DNA from: Promicromonospora sp. Populi
Lineage (GTDB): Bacteria; Actinomycetota; Actinomycetes; Actinomycetales; Cellulomonadaceae
DNA length: 64,000 nt
Assembly: GCF_041081105.1 (NCBI RefSeq)
Contig: NZ_CP163528.1
Span: forward strand, 3,224,001-3,288,000
Direction of reading: 5' to 3'
In this document: positions 18,466 through 27,400 of the stretch, one piece after another
Layout: each line of letters begins with the position of its first letter
Numbering within the stretch: position 1 is the stretch's first letter
Notes under the pieces: model-generated
Databases searched by the model: none
What the model was told of the DNA's origin: nothing
Seen by the model: only the letters and a program-made list of their open reading frames with translations
Translations under genes and position numbers: made by a program

Positions 18466-18929
18466 GCCACGAGCAGCGCCTCGCCGAGCTGGGCATCAAG
18501 CTCCCCGAGGTTGCGGCCCCAGTCGCGGCGTACGTCCCGGCCGTGCAGACCGGCAACTACGTCTACACCTCCGGTCAGCTCCCGTTCATCGAGGGCGCAC
18601 TACCGGCCACGGGCAAGGTCGGTGCGGGCGAGGGCTTCGTCTCGCCCGACGACGCCGCGGGCTACGCCCGCACCTGCGCCCTCAACGCGCTCGCCGCCGT
18701 CCGGTCGGTCACCGGCTCGCTCGACTCGATCGCACGGATCGTGAAGGTCGTCGGCTTCGTGGCCAGCGACCCGTCCTTCACCGGCCAGCCCGGCGTCATC
18801 AACGGGGCGTCCACGGTGCTCGGCGAGATCTTCGGCGACGCCGGCATTCACGCCCGCTCCGCGGTCGGCGTGGCGGTTCTTCCGCTGGACTCGCCGGTCG
18901 AGCTGGAGCTCGTCGTCGAGCTGGTGTAG
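18462..18929 (+). CDS. RidA-family protein (YjgF/YER057c/UK114)
   Basis: About 155 residues. VQTGNYVYTSGQLPFIEG and CALNALAAVRSVTGSLDSI match the RidA family. RidA hydrolyses reactive enamines and imines made by PLP enzymes. The arginine that binds the carboxylate in true RidA usually lies in a C-R-V-type segment; here the matching region reads GIHARSAVGVAVLPLDSPVE, with Arg retained. This longer form belongs to the Rid subgroups often left unassigned. It is coupled to DUF4177. Confidence 0.87.
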   Translation: MSHEQRLAELGIKLPEVAAPVAAYVPAVQTGNYVYTSGQLPFIEGALPATGKVGAGEGFVSPDDAAGYARTCALNALAAVRSVTGSLDSIARIVKVVGFVASDPSFTGQPGVINGASTVLGEIFGDAGIHARSAVGVAVLPLDSPVELELVVELV

Positions 18930-18940
18930 CGCTTCGCACC

Positions 18941-18994
18941 GGCCCGGAACGGGCGTGACGGGTCCCACTCGGGATTCGGTTTCCGTTCCGGGCC
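18941..18994 (+). terminator. Hairpin downstream of the RidA gene
   Basis: GGCCCGGAACGG (18941-18952) pairs perfectly with CCGTTCCGGGCC (18983-18994) across a 30-base loop. It lies between the RidA stop and tRNA-Pro. A TATTCT at 19005-19010 may be the -10 of the tRNA promoter. Confidence 0.5.
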
Positions 18995-19060
18995 ATGCGT
19001 CGGCTATTCTGAGCAGGCTTCCGCGGAAGGGCTTCGTGCCTGTTGTGCGGTGGAATCCAT

Positions 19061-19137
<77 letters not shown>

Positions 19138-19143
19138 TGGAAA

Positions 19144-19182
19144 AGGCCCTCTGACCAGCAGAAACGCTGCGTCAGGGGGCCT
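19144..19182 (+). terminator. Terminator after tRNA-Pro
   Basis: AGGCCCTCTGAC (19144-19155) pairs with GTCAGGGGGCCT (19171-19182), with CAGC/GCTG extending toward a short loop. A pyrimidine-rich CTCTTCT follows. It lies just after the CCA end. Confidence 0.7.
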
Positions 19183-19195
19183 CTCTTCTGCCTGA

Positions 19196-19351
19196 AGCCC
19201 TTCTCCTTCTTGCCCCGCGTCCGTGCCCGTCGAGGTCGGCCGCACGTTTGACTGCGACGTCCAGGTCGACGACGGCCAGACGACCGTCGCCGTCGAGATC
19301 CTGGACGAGCTGGGCGACCTGTCCGCGAGCACCTATGAGTCCACCGAGTGA
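19196..19351 (+). pseudogene. Remnant of a DUF4333-type secreted protein gene
   Basis: An open frame of 51 codons after a TGA reads CPASVPVEVGRTFDCDVQ, then VDDGQTTVAVEILDEL, and ends at TGA 19349-19351. The CP...VGxxFDC...DGQ pattern is that of the DUF4333 domain, usually found at the C-terminus of actinobacterial lipoproteins. No signal peptide, lipobox or convincing start is present, so this looks like a fragment. It fills most of the 384-base gap between tRNA-Pro and the DUF222/HNH gene; nothing else is seen there apart from the tRNA terminator. Confidence 0.5.
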
Positions 19352-19495
19352 CCTGGCCGCGGTGGCCAGCTAGCCGCAGTGACTAGCTAAGAGAGCCTGC
19401 GGCGCCGCAGCCGATCTCCGCTCGGGCCGGCCCCGGTCGACTCAGGTCCTGCCAGTTCTGCCGTCGGCAGATCGCTCCGCTTGAGCGCGCATGTA

Positions 19496-19507
19496 GAACA
19501 GGTGTGC
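19496..19507 (+). promoter_or_regulatory. LexA-like box before the first DUF222/HNH gene
   Basis: TAGAAC, four bases, GTGCGA agrees at 10 of 12 positions with the mycobacterial SOS box TCGAAC-n4-GTTCGA (core coordinates given). It ends 14 bases before the preferred ATG. The same arrangement precedes the second DUF222/HNH gene. Confidence 0.45.
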
Positions 19508-19521
19508 GATATGTTGGTGGC

Positions 19522-21366
19522 ATGAAGCCATCCGGTGACCTAAAGCAGCGAACGGACGACGGCCAAGTGCCGTCGATGCCGTTCGGCGCGGTCACTCGCG
19601 CAACCGAACTCCGGGCGGTGCGTGACCAGTTGGCCGACATGATCCTGCCAGGCGGTACCGACACAACGTCCTCCGTGTCGAGGCAGGTGCAGGCCGAGTG
19701 GGTGGATCTGCTGGGTGAGCTGGAGGCGGTGAAGAATGCTGCGACGGCGACGCAGGCGCGGCTGGCTGTGGCGCTGGAGGTGGCTACGAAGTCTGACGAG
19801 GCTGAGCAGGGTGTTGGGGCGGTGCGGCGTGGTCGTGGTGTGCCGAGCCAGGTGGGTTTGGCGATGCGGTGCAGTCCGCATGCGGGTACCTCGTTCCTGG
19901 GTACCGCCCGGGTCTGGCTGACCGAGATGCCGCACACGTTCGACGCCCTGCGCACCGGGGTGCTGTCCCAGTGGCGCGCGACCCTGCTGGTGCGCGAGAC
20001 CTCGCATCTCTCGACGGAGCACCGGGCGCGGATCGATGAGGAGGTCTGCGGCCCGGCGAACCTGGCCGTGCTGGCCCGGATGGGCACCCGACGGCTGATC
20101 GCCCGGATCAAGGAGCTGGCCGCCCAGCTCGACGTGCACGCGTGCGTGAAGCGCAACGCGCGAGCCGTATCGCAGCGGCGGGTCTCGGTGCGTCCCGCCC
20201 CGGACCTCATGGTGTACCTGACCGCACTGGTGCCCATGCAGCAGGGCATCCAGGCGTACGCCCAGCTCAAGGCACACGCGGATGCGGCCAAGGCCACGGG
20301 TGACGAGCGCGGCACGGGGCAGATCATGGCGGACACCCTGATCGAGCGGGTCACCGGCCGCGAACCCGGACACGCCGACGAGGTCCCGGTCACGATCAAC
20401 CTCCTCGTCTCCGACCAGGCGCTCCTGGCCGGCGAGCACCAGCCCCACAGCAACCAGCCCAACAGGAACCAGCCCGGCAGGAACCAGCCCGGCGGTGACC
20501 AGCCCGGCAGGAACCGGTCCGGCGAGCAACCCGGTGTCATCGTGGAGGGCATGCCCGCCGGGGCAGGTACCGTTCCGGCCCCGGTGGTGCGGAACCTGGT
20601 CGCGCACGCGATCGACGCCGACGCGGCATGGCTGCGCGCGATCTACGTCGACCCGAACGGCCGGCTGCTGGCCACCACATCAACCTCACGGTTCCACCCG
20701 CAAGGCCTGGCCGCGCTGCTGCGCGCCCGCGAACAGGGCATCTGCGCCACCTCCTGGTGCGACGCACCCGTGCGACACATCGACCACGTCATCCCACACA
20801 CCCAGGGCGGCGCAACCAGCCTCGACAACGGGCAAGGCCTGTGCGCCCGCTGCAACCACGCAAAACAAGCACCCGACTGGACGCAGAAAGCGACGGATGT
20901 CGAGGGTCGGCAGGCCGTGGAGACGGTCACGCCAACGGGCCACACCTACACATCGGTCGCGCCCCGACCGCCCGAGCCCGTGCGAGAACCGGCTGCGCCC
21001 GTGCGGGAACCGGCTGCGCCCGTGCGGGAACCGGCCGAGCACCCGCGAGAACCGGTCCAAGACCCGGGCAGGCAACCCGTACCCGAGTGGACCCCGGCCG
21101 TCGGCATGCCCGGCCCACGTGGCGGACGCATCCCACGGAGCCGCTACTCGATCGGCTGCGGCACAGCACATCGCAGCGGGGCGATCGCATACCGACCGAA
21201 GGCGACGAGGAAGATGAAGGCGAACGCGACGCTAGAGGCCAAGCTGAAGGCGAAGCCAATGTCGGCGACGAGCCGTCGAGCGTCCGACCGGCCGCAGCCG
21301 CTGCGGGGGCCGCTGCGGCAACAGCGCCAACGGCGGGCCGATCTCGTCTGGGCGCACATGCCCTGA
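19522..21366 (+). CDS. DUF222 / HNH endonuclease (13E12 repeat family)
   Basis: A 614-residue protein: an N-terminal helical DUF222 domain (residues about 40-330), then an HNH nuclease with CATSWCDAPVRHIDHVIPHT, GGATSLDNGQGLCARCNHAKQ and TGHTYTSVAP. The Cys pairs bind a structural zinc, and His-Asp-His is the metal site. Many actinobacteria carry several such genes, known as 13E12 repeats in Mycobacterium tuberculosis; their role is unclear. Two low-complexity stretches are present: an Asn-Gln-Pro-Gly repeat (near residue 310-335) and PVREPAA repeats (near residue 485-510). The basic C-terminus has no match I recognise. ATG at 19522 or GTG at 19504 is the start. Confidence 0.9.
   Translation: MKPSGDLKQRTDDGQVPSMPFGAVTRATELRAVRDQLADMILPGGTDTTSSVSRQVQAEWVDLLGELEAVKNAATATQARLAVALEVATKSDEAEQGVGAVRRGRGVPSQVGLAMRCSPHAGTSFLGTARVWLTEMPHTFDALRTGVLSQWRATLLVRETSHLSTEHRARIDEEVCGPANLAVLARMGTRRLIARIKELAAQLDVHACVKRNARAVSQRRVSVRPAPDLMVYLTALVPMQQGIQAYAQLKAHADAAKATGDERGTGQIMADTLIERVTGREPGHADEVPVTINLLVSDQALLAGEHQPHSNQPNRNQPGRNQPGGDQPGRNRSGEQPGVIVEGMPAGAGTVPAPVVRNLVAHAIDADAAWLRAIYVDPNGRLLATTSTSRFHPQGLAALLRAREQGICATSWCDAPVRHIDHVIPHTQGGATSLDNGQGLCARCNHAKQAPDWTQKATDVEGRQAVETVTPTGHTYTSVAPRPPEPVREPAAPVREPAAPVREPAEHPREPVQDPGRQPVPEWTPAVGMPGPRGGRIPRSRYSIGCGTAHRSGAIAYRPKATRKMKANATLEAKLKAKPMSATSRRASDRPQPLRGPLRQQRQRRADLVWAHMP
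20444..20525 (+). repeat. In-frame tandem repeat, unit about 15 bp (AACCAGCCCGGCAGG)
   Basis: Imperfect copies of AACCAGCCCGGCAGG encode repeated Asn-Gln-Pro-Gly-Arg within the DUF222/HNH gene. The repeats lie between the DUF222 core and the nuclease region, where length change would be tolerated. Confidence 0.7.
20977..21054 (+). repeat. In-frame tandem repeat, 21-bp unit (PVREPAA)
   Basis: About three and a half copies of a 21-base unit encode PVREPAA after the HNH domain. The copies are nearly identical at the DNA level, so the array looks recent. Confidence 0.75.
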
Positions 21367-21417
21367 CCCGAGACCTGGTGCAAGACTGGACGCCTCACCA
21401 GATTCCGGAGGCGTCCG

Positions 21418-22653
21418 ATGAACCCGTTCGTTCTGGTCGGTGGTGGCCTGACGACCGCACGCGCCGCAGAAGCACTGCGGACAGAGGGGTACGACGGCGA
21501 CCTAGTGGTGGTCACCAGCGAGCCGCACCATCCGTACGAACGGCCGCCCCTGAGCAAGGACTACCTGCGCGGTGAGGCGGAACGCGACGCCGTCTTTCCG
21601 CTCGACGAGGCCTGGTATCGCGAGCACTCGGTCACCGTCCGCACCAACGAGACAGTGGTCGGGCTGGACCCGGCGGCACACACCCTGACGCTGTCCGACG
21701 GCGCCAGGCTGCCCTTCGCGAAGCTCCTCCTCGCGCCCGGCTCCACCCCGCGCCCGCTCGACGTCCCCGGCACCGACCTGGCCGGCGTGCACTACCTGCG
21801 CACCATCGACGACTCTGACCGCATCGCCGGCACGCTGCTCGATGCGTCCATGGAAGGTACCGGGCGGGTCGTGGTCATCGGTGACGGCTGGATCGGGCTC
21901 GAGGTGGCGGCGTCGGCCAGATCCCTGGGGCTGGACGTCACTGTGGTGGGCCGCGCGTCGCACCCACTGGGTCGGGTGCTGGGCCCGGAGATGGGCGATT
22001 TCTACGCGGGCATCCACGCCGAGCACGGCGTGCGGCTGCTCAGCCGCACCTCCGTCACACGGCTGCTGGGCGCAGAGGGCCGGGTCACCGGCGTCGACCT
22101 GTCCGACGGCACCCACCTGGGAGCCGACGTCGTGGTGGTCGGCGTGGGCGCGACGCCGAACGTCGGCCTGGCGGAGGCCGCCGGGCTAGACCTACGCCCC
22201 GCGTCGCTGGGCGGCGGCGTCGCGGTGGACGGGACGCTCGCGACGTCGCACTCGGACGTGTTCGCCGCGGGCGACGTAGCCAGCATCCCCTCGCCGCACT
22301 ACCAGCGGCCGCTCCGGGTGGAGCACTGGGCGACCGCGCAGGAGAGCGGCAAGCACGCCGGTCGGGCGCTGCTCGGCGCCACCGACCCCTACGACAAGCT
22401 GCCCTATTTTTACAGCGACCAGTTCGACGTCGGCATGGAGTACACCGGCTGGGTGGACGTCCCAGCCGGGTACGACGAGGTGGTGGTCTCCGGCGACCCG
22501 GGCAAGCGGGAGCTCGTGGCGTTCTGGCGCGTCGACGGCCAGGTGGTGGCCGGTATGGCCGTGAACGTGTGGCAACAGATGGGGCGGGTGGAGGAACTGA
22601 TCAGGTCTGGGCGCAAAGTGCCGACGGCGGAGCTGGAAGGCTTCGTAGGCTGA
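21418..22653 (+). CDS. FAD-dependent ferredoxin-reductase-like oxidoreductase
   Basis: The 411-residue protein resembles the NADH:ferredoxin/rubredoxin reductases that serve cytochromes P450 and dioxygenases. The FAD site is FVLVGGGLTTARAAEAL, the ERPPLSKDYLRG block follows, the NAD(P) site is VVVIGDGWIGLEVAASA, and the second FAD motif is TSHSDVFAAGDVA. The C-terminal reductase domain includes EHWATAQESGKHAG. No partner ferredoxin or oxygenase is nearby. It converges on the allophanate hydrolase gene with one base between the stops. Confidence 0.9.
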   Translation: MNPFVLVGGGLTTARAAEALRTEGYDGDLVVVTSEPHHPYERPPLSKDYLRGEAERDAVFPLDEAWYREHSVTVRTNETVVGLDPAAHTLTLSDGARLPFAKLLLAPGSTPRPLDVPGTDLAGVHYLRTIDDSDRIAGTLLDASMEGTGRVVVIGDGWIGLEVAASARSLGLDVTVVGRASHPLGRVLGPEMGDFYAGIHAEHGVRLLSRTSVTRLLGAEGRVTGVDLSDGTHLGADVVVVGVGATPNVGLAEAAGLDLRPASLGGGVAVDGTLATSHSDVFAAGDVASIPSPHYQRPLRVEHWATAQESGKHAGRALLGATDPYDKLPYFYSDQFDVGMEYTGWVDVPAGYDEVVVSGDPGKRELVAFWRVDGQVVAGMAVNVWQQMGRVEELIRSGRKVPTAELEGFVG

Positions 22654-22654
22654 C

Positions 22655-24478
22655 TTAGGGAACCCGGGCCTCGGCCGCGAGGTGCGCCAGCCAGCCGCCC
22701 GACGCCGTGATGTCGCGGGCGCCGTCGAGCGCCACGGGCTCGCACAGGAAGCCGGGGATCTCGGAGCCGTCGTCGAGCAGCACCTTGCCGATAGTCATGG
22801 GTGCCGGGACCGACGCGACGAATTCGCCGAACGCGGCGAGCGTCAGCTCCCACACCTCGGCCTCGATCGACGCGCCGTCGGCGGGCACGCGGACCAGGCC
22901 CGGCTTGGCCGGGTCGGTGTCGAGAGCGAAGAGCCGGTAGACGGGCGCGGTGGTGGTCGTCGCGACCAGGCGGCCGCCGCGGTCGAGGATCTGATGGTTG
23001 AGGGGCTGGCCGCTGAGGTGCGCCCCGACCACGGCTAGCGGGATCGAGGGCTCGCGCCCGGCGAGCGGGATCGATACGTCGCCCCCGGCGGGCGGGATCG
23101 ACACATCAACCTCGACAGACGGGACGGACACGTCGCCCGCGAGCATGGCCGCGACCCCAGCAAGCAGACCATCGCTGAACGCGGGGCCCACCAGCTGCAC
23201 CCCGAACGGCAGACCGCCGGCTGGCCCGGCCGCCCCGGCCACTCCCCCAGGCACCGCCACTGCGGCCATGTCCAGGAGGTTGGCAAAGTTGGTGAACCGG
23301 CCCAGGTCGGAGTTCACGCCCACCGGGTCCGCCTCGACCTCAGCGATCGTGGGGTGCTGTGTCGTCGTAGGAAGCAGCAGCGCGTCCGTGCCCGCGAGCG
23401 CAGTGCGCGCGGCCAGGCTCAGCTCGTCGAGCCGCTCCAGGTCCGCGAAGAGCTCGTGCGCCCGGGGTTGAGCCGCATGGCTGATGATCGCCCCGACCAC
23501 CGGGTCGACGTCGTCCGGGTGGCTCGCGACGAACTCGCCGACGGCGGCATACCGCTCGGCGACAAACGCCCCCTCGTACAACAACCGTGCGGCCGCCAGC
23601 AGGGGCCCGACGTCGACCCGGCGCACCCGGGCACCCGCCCGGGCCAACCGGTCGACCGCTGCCTCGAAGGCTTCTGCCCAGCCGGGCGCGAGCGGACCCA
23701 GCGCCTCGGGTTCCGGGACGGCCACGACGGGCGGGCCGCCGTCGGACCCGGAGGTCTGGACCGAGTCCCAGCCCGGGGGCAGGTCGCGCGCCAGCGGGTC
23801 GACGCCGTCCGGGCCGGCCAGGCTCAGCAGGGTCCGGCGCGCCGCGGCGAGGTCGCGGGCAAGCACGGTCACACAGTCCAGCGAGCGGCACGCGGGCACG
23901 ACGCCGGTCGCAGGCACCACACCACGCGTCGCCTTGATCCCGACGAGCCCGTGCAGCGCGGCGGGCACCCGGCCCGACCCGGCGGTGTCGGTGCCGAGCG
24001 CGATGTCGACGATGCCCAGTGCCACCGCGACGGCGGAGCCGCTGGAGGACCCGCCCGAGATCCGCTCCGGCGCCGTCGCGTGCCGCACCGCGCCGTACGG
24101 ACTGCGTGTACCCACGAGGCCGGTCGCGAACTGGTCGAGGTTCGTGGTGCCGAGCACCAGCGCCCCCGCCGCGCGCAGGCGGGCCACCGCCGTCGCGTCG
24201 CGGTCGGGCGAGTAGGCGAACGCCGGGCATCCCGCCGTCGTCGGCAGCCCGGCGACGTCGATGTTGCCCTTGACCGCGGCGAGCAGGCCGGCCAGCGGCA
24301 GGTCCTCCCCTGCCTCGATCCGTCGGGCGACGGCGACGGCGTCGGCCAGGACGTCGGCGCGCGGGCGCAGGTCGATCCACACCTCCGGGCGGTCCACCTC
24401 GGCGACCCGGGCATACGCAACCTCGACGCGCTCGCGGAGCGCGGACCAGTCCAGCCCGCCCCCATCCAGCCCAGTCAT
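22655..24478 (-). CDS. atzF: Allophanate hydrolase
   Basis: About 607 residues. The amidase-signature domain holds the catalytic Lys in LLAAVKGNIDVAG and the serine cluster GGSSSGSAVAVALG with GTDTAGSGRVPAA. A C-terminal allophanate hydrolase domain (VGAHLSGQPLNHQILDRGG and on) follows. It converts allophanate to ammonium and CO2. The linker carries tandem Val-Ser-Ile-Pro repeats (near residues 445-480), unusual for the family. It is the last gene of a four-gene operon; its ATG overlaps the carboxylase TGA. Confidence 0.93.
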   Translation of the reverse strand: MTGLDGGGLDWSALRERVEVAYARVAEVDRPEVWIDLRPRADVLADAVAVARRIEAGEDLPLAGLLAAVKGNIDVAGLPTTAGCPAFAYSPDRDATAVARLRAAGALVLGTTNLDQFATGLVGTRSPYGAVRHATAPERISGGSSSGSAVAVALGIVDIALGTDTAGSGRVPAALHGLVGIKATRGVVPATGVVPACRSLDCVTVLARDLAAARRTLLSLAGPDGVDPLARDLPPGWDSVQTSGSDGGPPVVAVPEPEALGPLAPGWAEAFEAAVDRLARAGARVRRVDVGPLLAAARLLYEGAFVAERYAAVGEFVASHPDDVDPVVGAIISHAAQPRAHELFADLERLDELSLAARTALAGTDALLLPTTTQHPTIAEVEADPVGVNSDLGRFTNFANLLDMAAVAVPGGVAGAAGPAGGLPFGVQLVGPAFSDGLLAGVAAMLAGDVSVPSVEVDVSIPPAGGDVSIPLAGREPSIPLAVVGAHLSGQPLNHQILDRGGRLVATTTTAPVYRLFALDTDPAKPGLVRVPADGASIEAEVWELTLAAFGEFVASVPAPMTIGKVLLDDGSEIPGFLCEPVALDGARDITASGGWLAHLAAEARVP

Positions 24479-27400
24479 GCCGCCTCCTCCTGCGCCACGA
24501 CCACCAGTACCCGCCCCGGCCCCACCTGCTCGCCGGTTGTCACGTGCACGGAGCTGACCACGCCGCGGGCGGTCGCGGTGACCGGGGCTTCCATCTTCAT
24601 GGCCTCCAGGGTGATCAGGGTGTCGCCGGGCGCCACTGCGTCGCCCGGTTCGACGTCGACCCGGAACACGGTGCCGACAAACGGCGCCTCGACGCCGTGC
24701 GCGCCGGGCGGTACCGGCACACCAGCCGAGGCAGGCGCGGCCACCGGCTCCGGCCGGGGCTCGAACTCCCCCGCCGCCGCCCAGGCGTCGCGCTCGGCCT
24801 GGAACGCGGCGCCCTGACGTTCGCGGAACGCGGCGATCGGGTCGGCGTTCTTCTCGAGGAACCGCTGGTACTCGGCGAGGGCGAACTCGCCGTCCTCCAC
24901 GCGCAGCTCCAGGCGGCCGGCGGCGGCCTGGTCGCGCAGCTCCGCGAGCTCGTCGGGAGACACCGGGTACCAGCGGATCCGGTCGAAGAACCGCAGCAGC
25001 CAGGGGGTTCCCGGCCGGAACGAGCCGCGCTGGGCATGTGTGGACCACACCTGCGTGGTGCGCCCGACGAACTGGTAGCCGCCCGGCCCCTCCATCCCGT
25101 AGATGCACAGGTAGGCGCCGCCGATGCCCACGGCGTTCTGGGGCGTCCAGGTGCGCGCCGGGTTGTACTTGGTGGTCACGAGGCGGTGGCGCGGGTCCAG
25201 CGGGGTCGCCACGGGCGCGCCGAGGTACACGTCGCCAAGTCCCAGCACCAGGTACTCGGCGTCGAAGACCGTCCGGTAGACGTCCTCGACCGTGTCGAGA
25301 CCGTTGATCCGCCGGATGAACTCGATGTTCCACGGGCACCACGGGGCGTCGTCGCGCACGCCTGCCATGTACCGGCGGATGGCCTCGCGCGTGGCCGGGT
25401 CGTCCCACGACAGCGGCAGCCACACGGTCCGCGAGGGCACCACGAGCTCGGCGGTGGGCGGGAGCGCGGCGTCGACGTCGCGGACCAGGTCCAGCGCCTG
25501 CCGCAGGGTGAGCACTGCCGGGTCAAGATGCACCTGCAGGGACCGGATGCCGGGGGTCAGGTCGAGGATGCCCGCGGCCCGCAGCACACGGGTCACTGCC
25601 GGGTCGTACGTGCTGGCGGCGTCGCGGGGTACGCCGAGCCGGTTGTACAGCCCCTCGGCGAGCGCGTGCACGCGCATGCGCGTGGCGACGTCGAGCTGCA
25701 TCGGCCCGTACTCGACGAGCAGGTTGTCGTCGCCGCTGCGCCGGTAGGTGACCTCGGGCGACACCTGCGTACCACCCCGGATCACGGAGGGGATGCGCGC
25801 GAGCACACCGCCGTCGGACACCGCGTCGCGGTCCGCGGCGGCCGGCAACAGCGGCGCGGCCCGCAGGACGTCCGCCTGCGCCTCGCTCACGGGGACGAAC
25901 CGGACCGTGTCGCCCGGCCGCAGCTGGCCGAGCTTCCACAGGTGGCCCACCGCGACGGTCGCCGGGCACGTGAAGCCGCCCAGGCTGGGCCCGTCGGGGC
26001 CTAGCAGGATCGGGAGGTCCCCTGTGTAGTCGACGGCGCCCACGGCGTACGGCGTGTCATGGATGTTCGACGGGTGCAGGCCGGCCTCGCCGCCGTCGGG
26101 CCGCGCCCACGTGGGCCTGGGGCCCACGAGCCGCACGCCGGTGCGCGCCGAGTTGAAGTGCACCGCCCAGTCGGTGGCGTAGAACTCGGCCATGTCGGCG
26201 TCGGTGAAGAACTCGGGCGCCGCGTGCGGCCCCTCCAGGGCCGCGATCTCCCACCGGCCGGGATAGTCCGGCCGGTCCTCGGGCGGCACGGGCGTCGGCT
26301 GCCCGACGGCGGAGGGGTCGCCCAGGTGCACCACGTCACCCGTGCGCAGGGGCGCCCCGGTGGTGCCGCCGATCTCGCCCAGGTCGAAGGTCGCCGCCGA
26401 GCCGAGGACCTGCGGGGCGTCGAGCCCGCCCGCCACCAGCACGTAGGTGCGCATGCCGCGGGCGGGGGCGCCGACGTCGAGCACGGCGCCCGGCCCGAGG
26501 GCGAGCGGCTCCCACTGGGCAACCGGGACGCCGTCGACGGTCACCGGCGCGGGCGCACCGGTGACCATGACCTTCGCCGCGGTGCGGAACCGCAGCGCCG
26601 GGCCCTGGAGCGTGCACTCCAGGCCGGGCGCACCCTCCGGGTTGCCCAAGGCCCGGTTGCCGAGGCGGAACGACAGGTCGTCCATCGGCCCCGACGGCGG
26701 GATGCCCACGTGCCACAGCCCGGTGCGGCCGGGCCAGTCCTGGACGGTGGTCAGCAGACCGGGCCGCACCACCTCGAACCGCGGCGAGACGTCCGCTACG
26801 CCGGCCAGCGTCCCCGTGTCGTGGCGCGCGGCGACGACGTCGGGGTGGGCGGGCAGCGCGGCCAGCAGACCGAGGTTGGTGGCCACGCCGTCGATCCGGG
26901 AGCTGCCGAGGGCGCCCGCGAGCCCGGCCCAGGCCTGCTCGCGGTCCTCGCCCCGGGTGATCACCTTGGCGAGCAGCGGGTCGTAGTGGGCCGAGACGAC
27001 GGTGCCTGCCTCGACCCAGGTGTCGACTCGGACGTCCGCCGGGAAGGCGGCGTGCGTGATCGTCCCAGCGCTGGGGGTGTTGTCCCGGTCCGGGTTCTCC
27101 GCGTACACGCGGGCCTCGACGGCTGCACCGCGGGGAGCGCGCGGGGCGGCGAGCCACTCGCGCACCATGGTGGCGTCGCCACCGGCGAGCCGCAGCATCC
27201 AGGCCACGAGGTCGACGTCGTAGACGGCCTCGGTGACGGGGTGCTCCACCTGGAGCCGGGTGTTGACCTCGAGGAACGAGGCCTCCTCGCGCTCGGCGTC
27301 GTAGACGTACTCCACGGTGCCGGCCGAGCGGTAGCCCACGGACGCGGCCAGGTCGCGCGCGGCGTCGGCGATCCGGGTGCGGACTGCGTCCGGGAGGTGC

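Noticed and set aside
20444..21054. CRISPR-like repeats
   Set aside because: The repeats are in frame, lack unique spacers and encode low-complexity protein.
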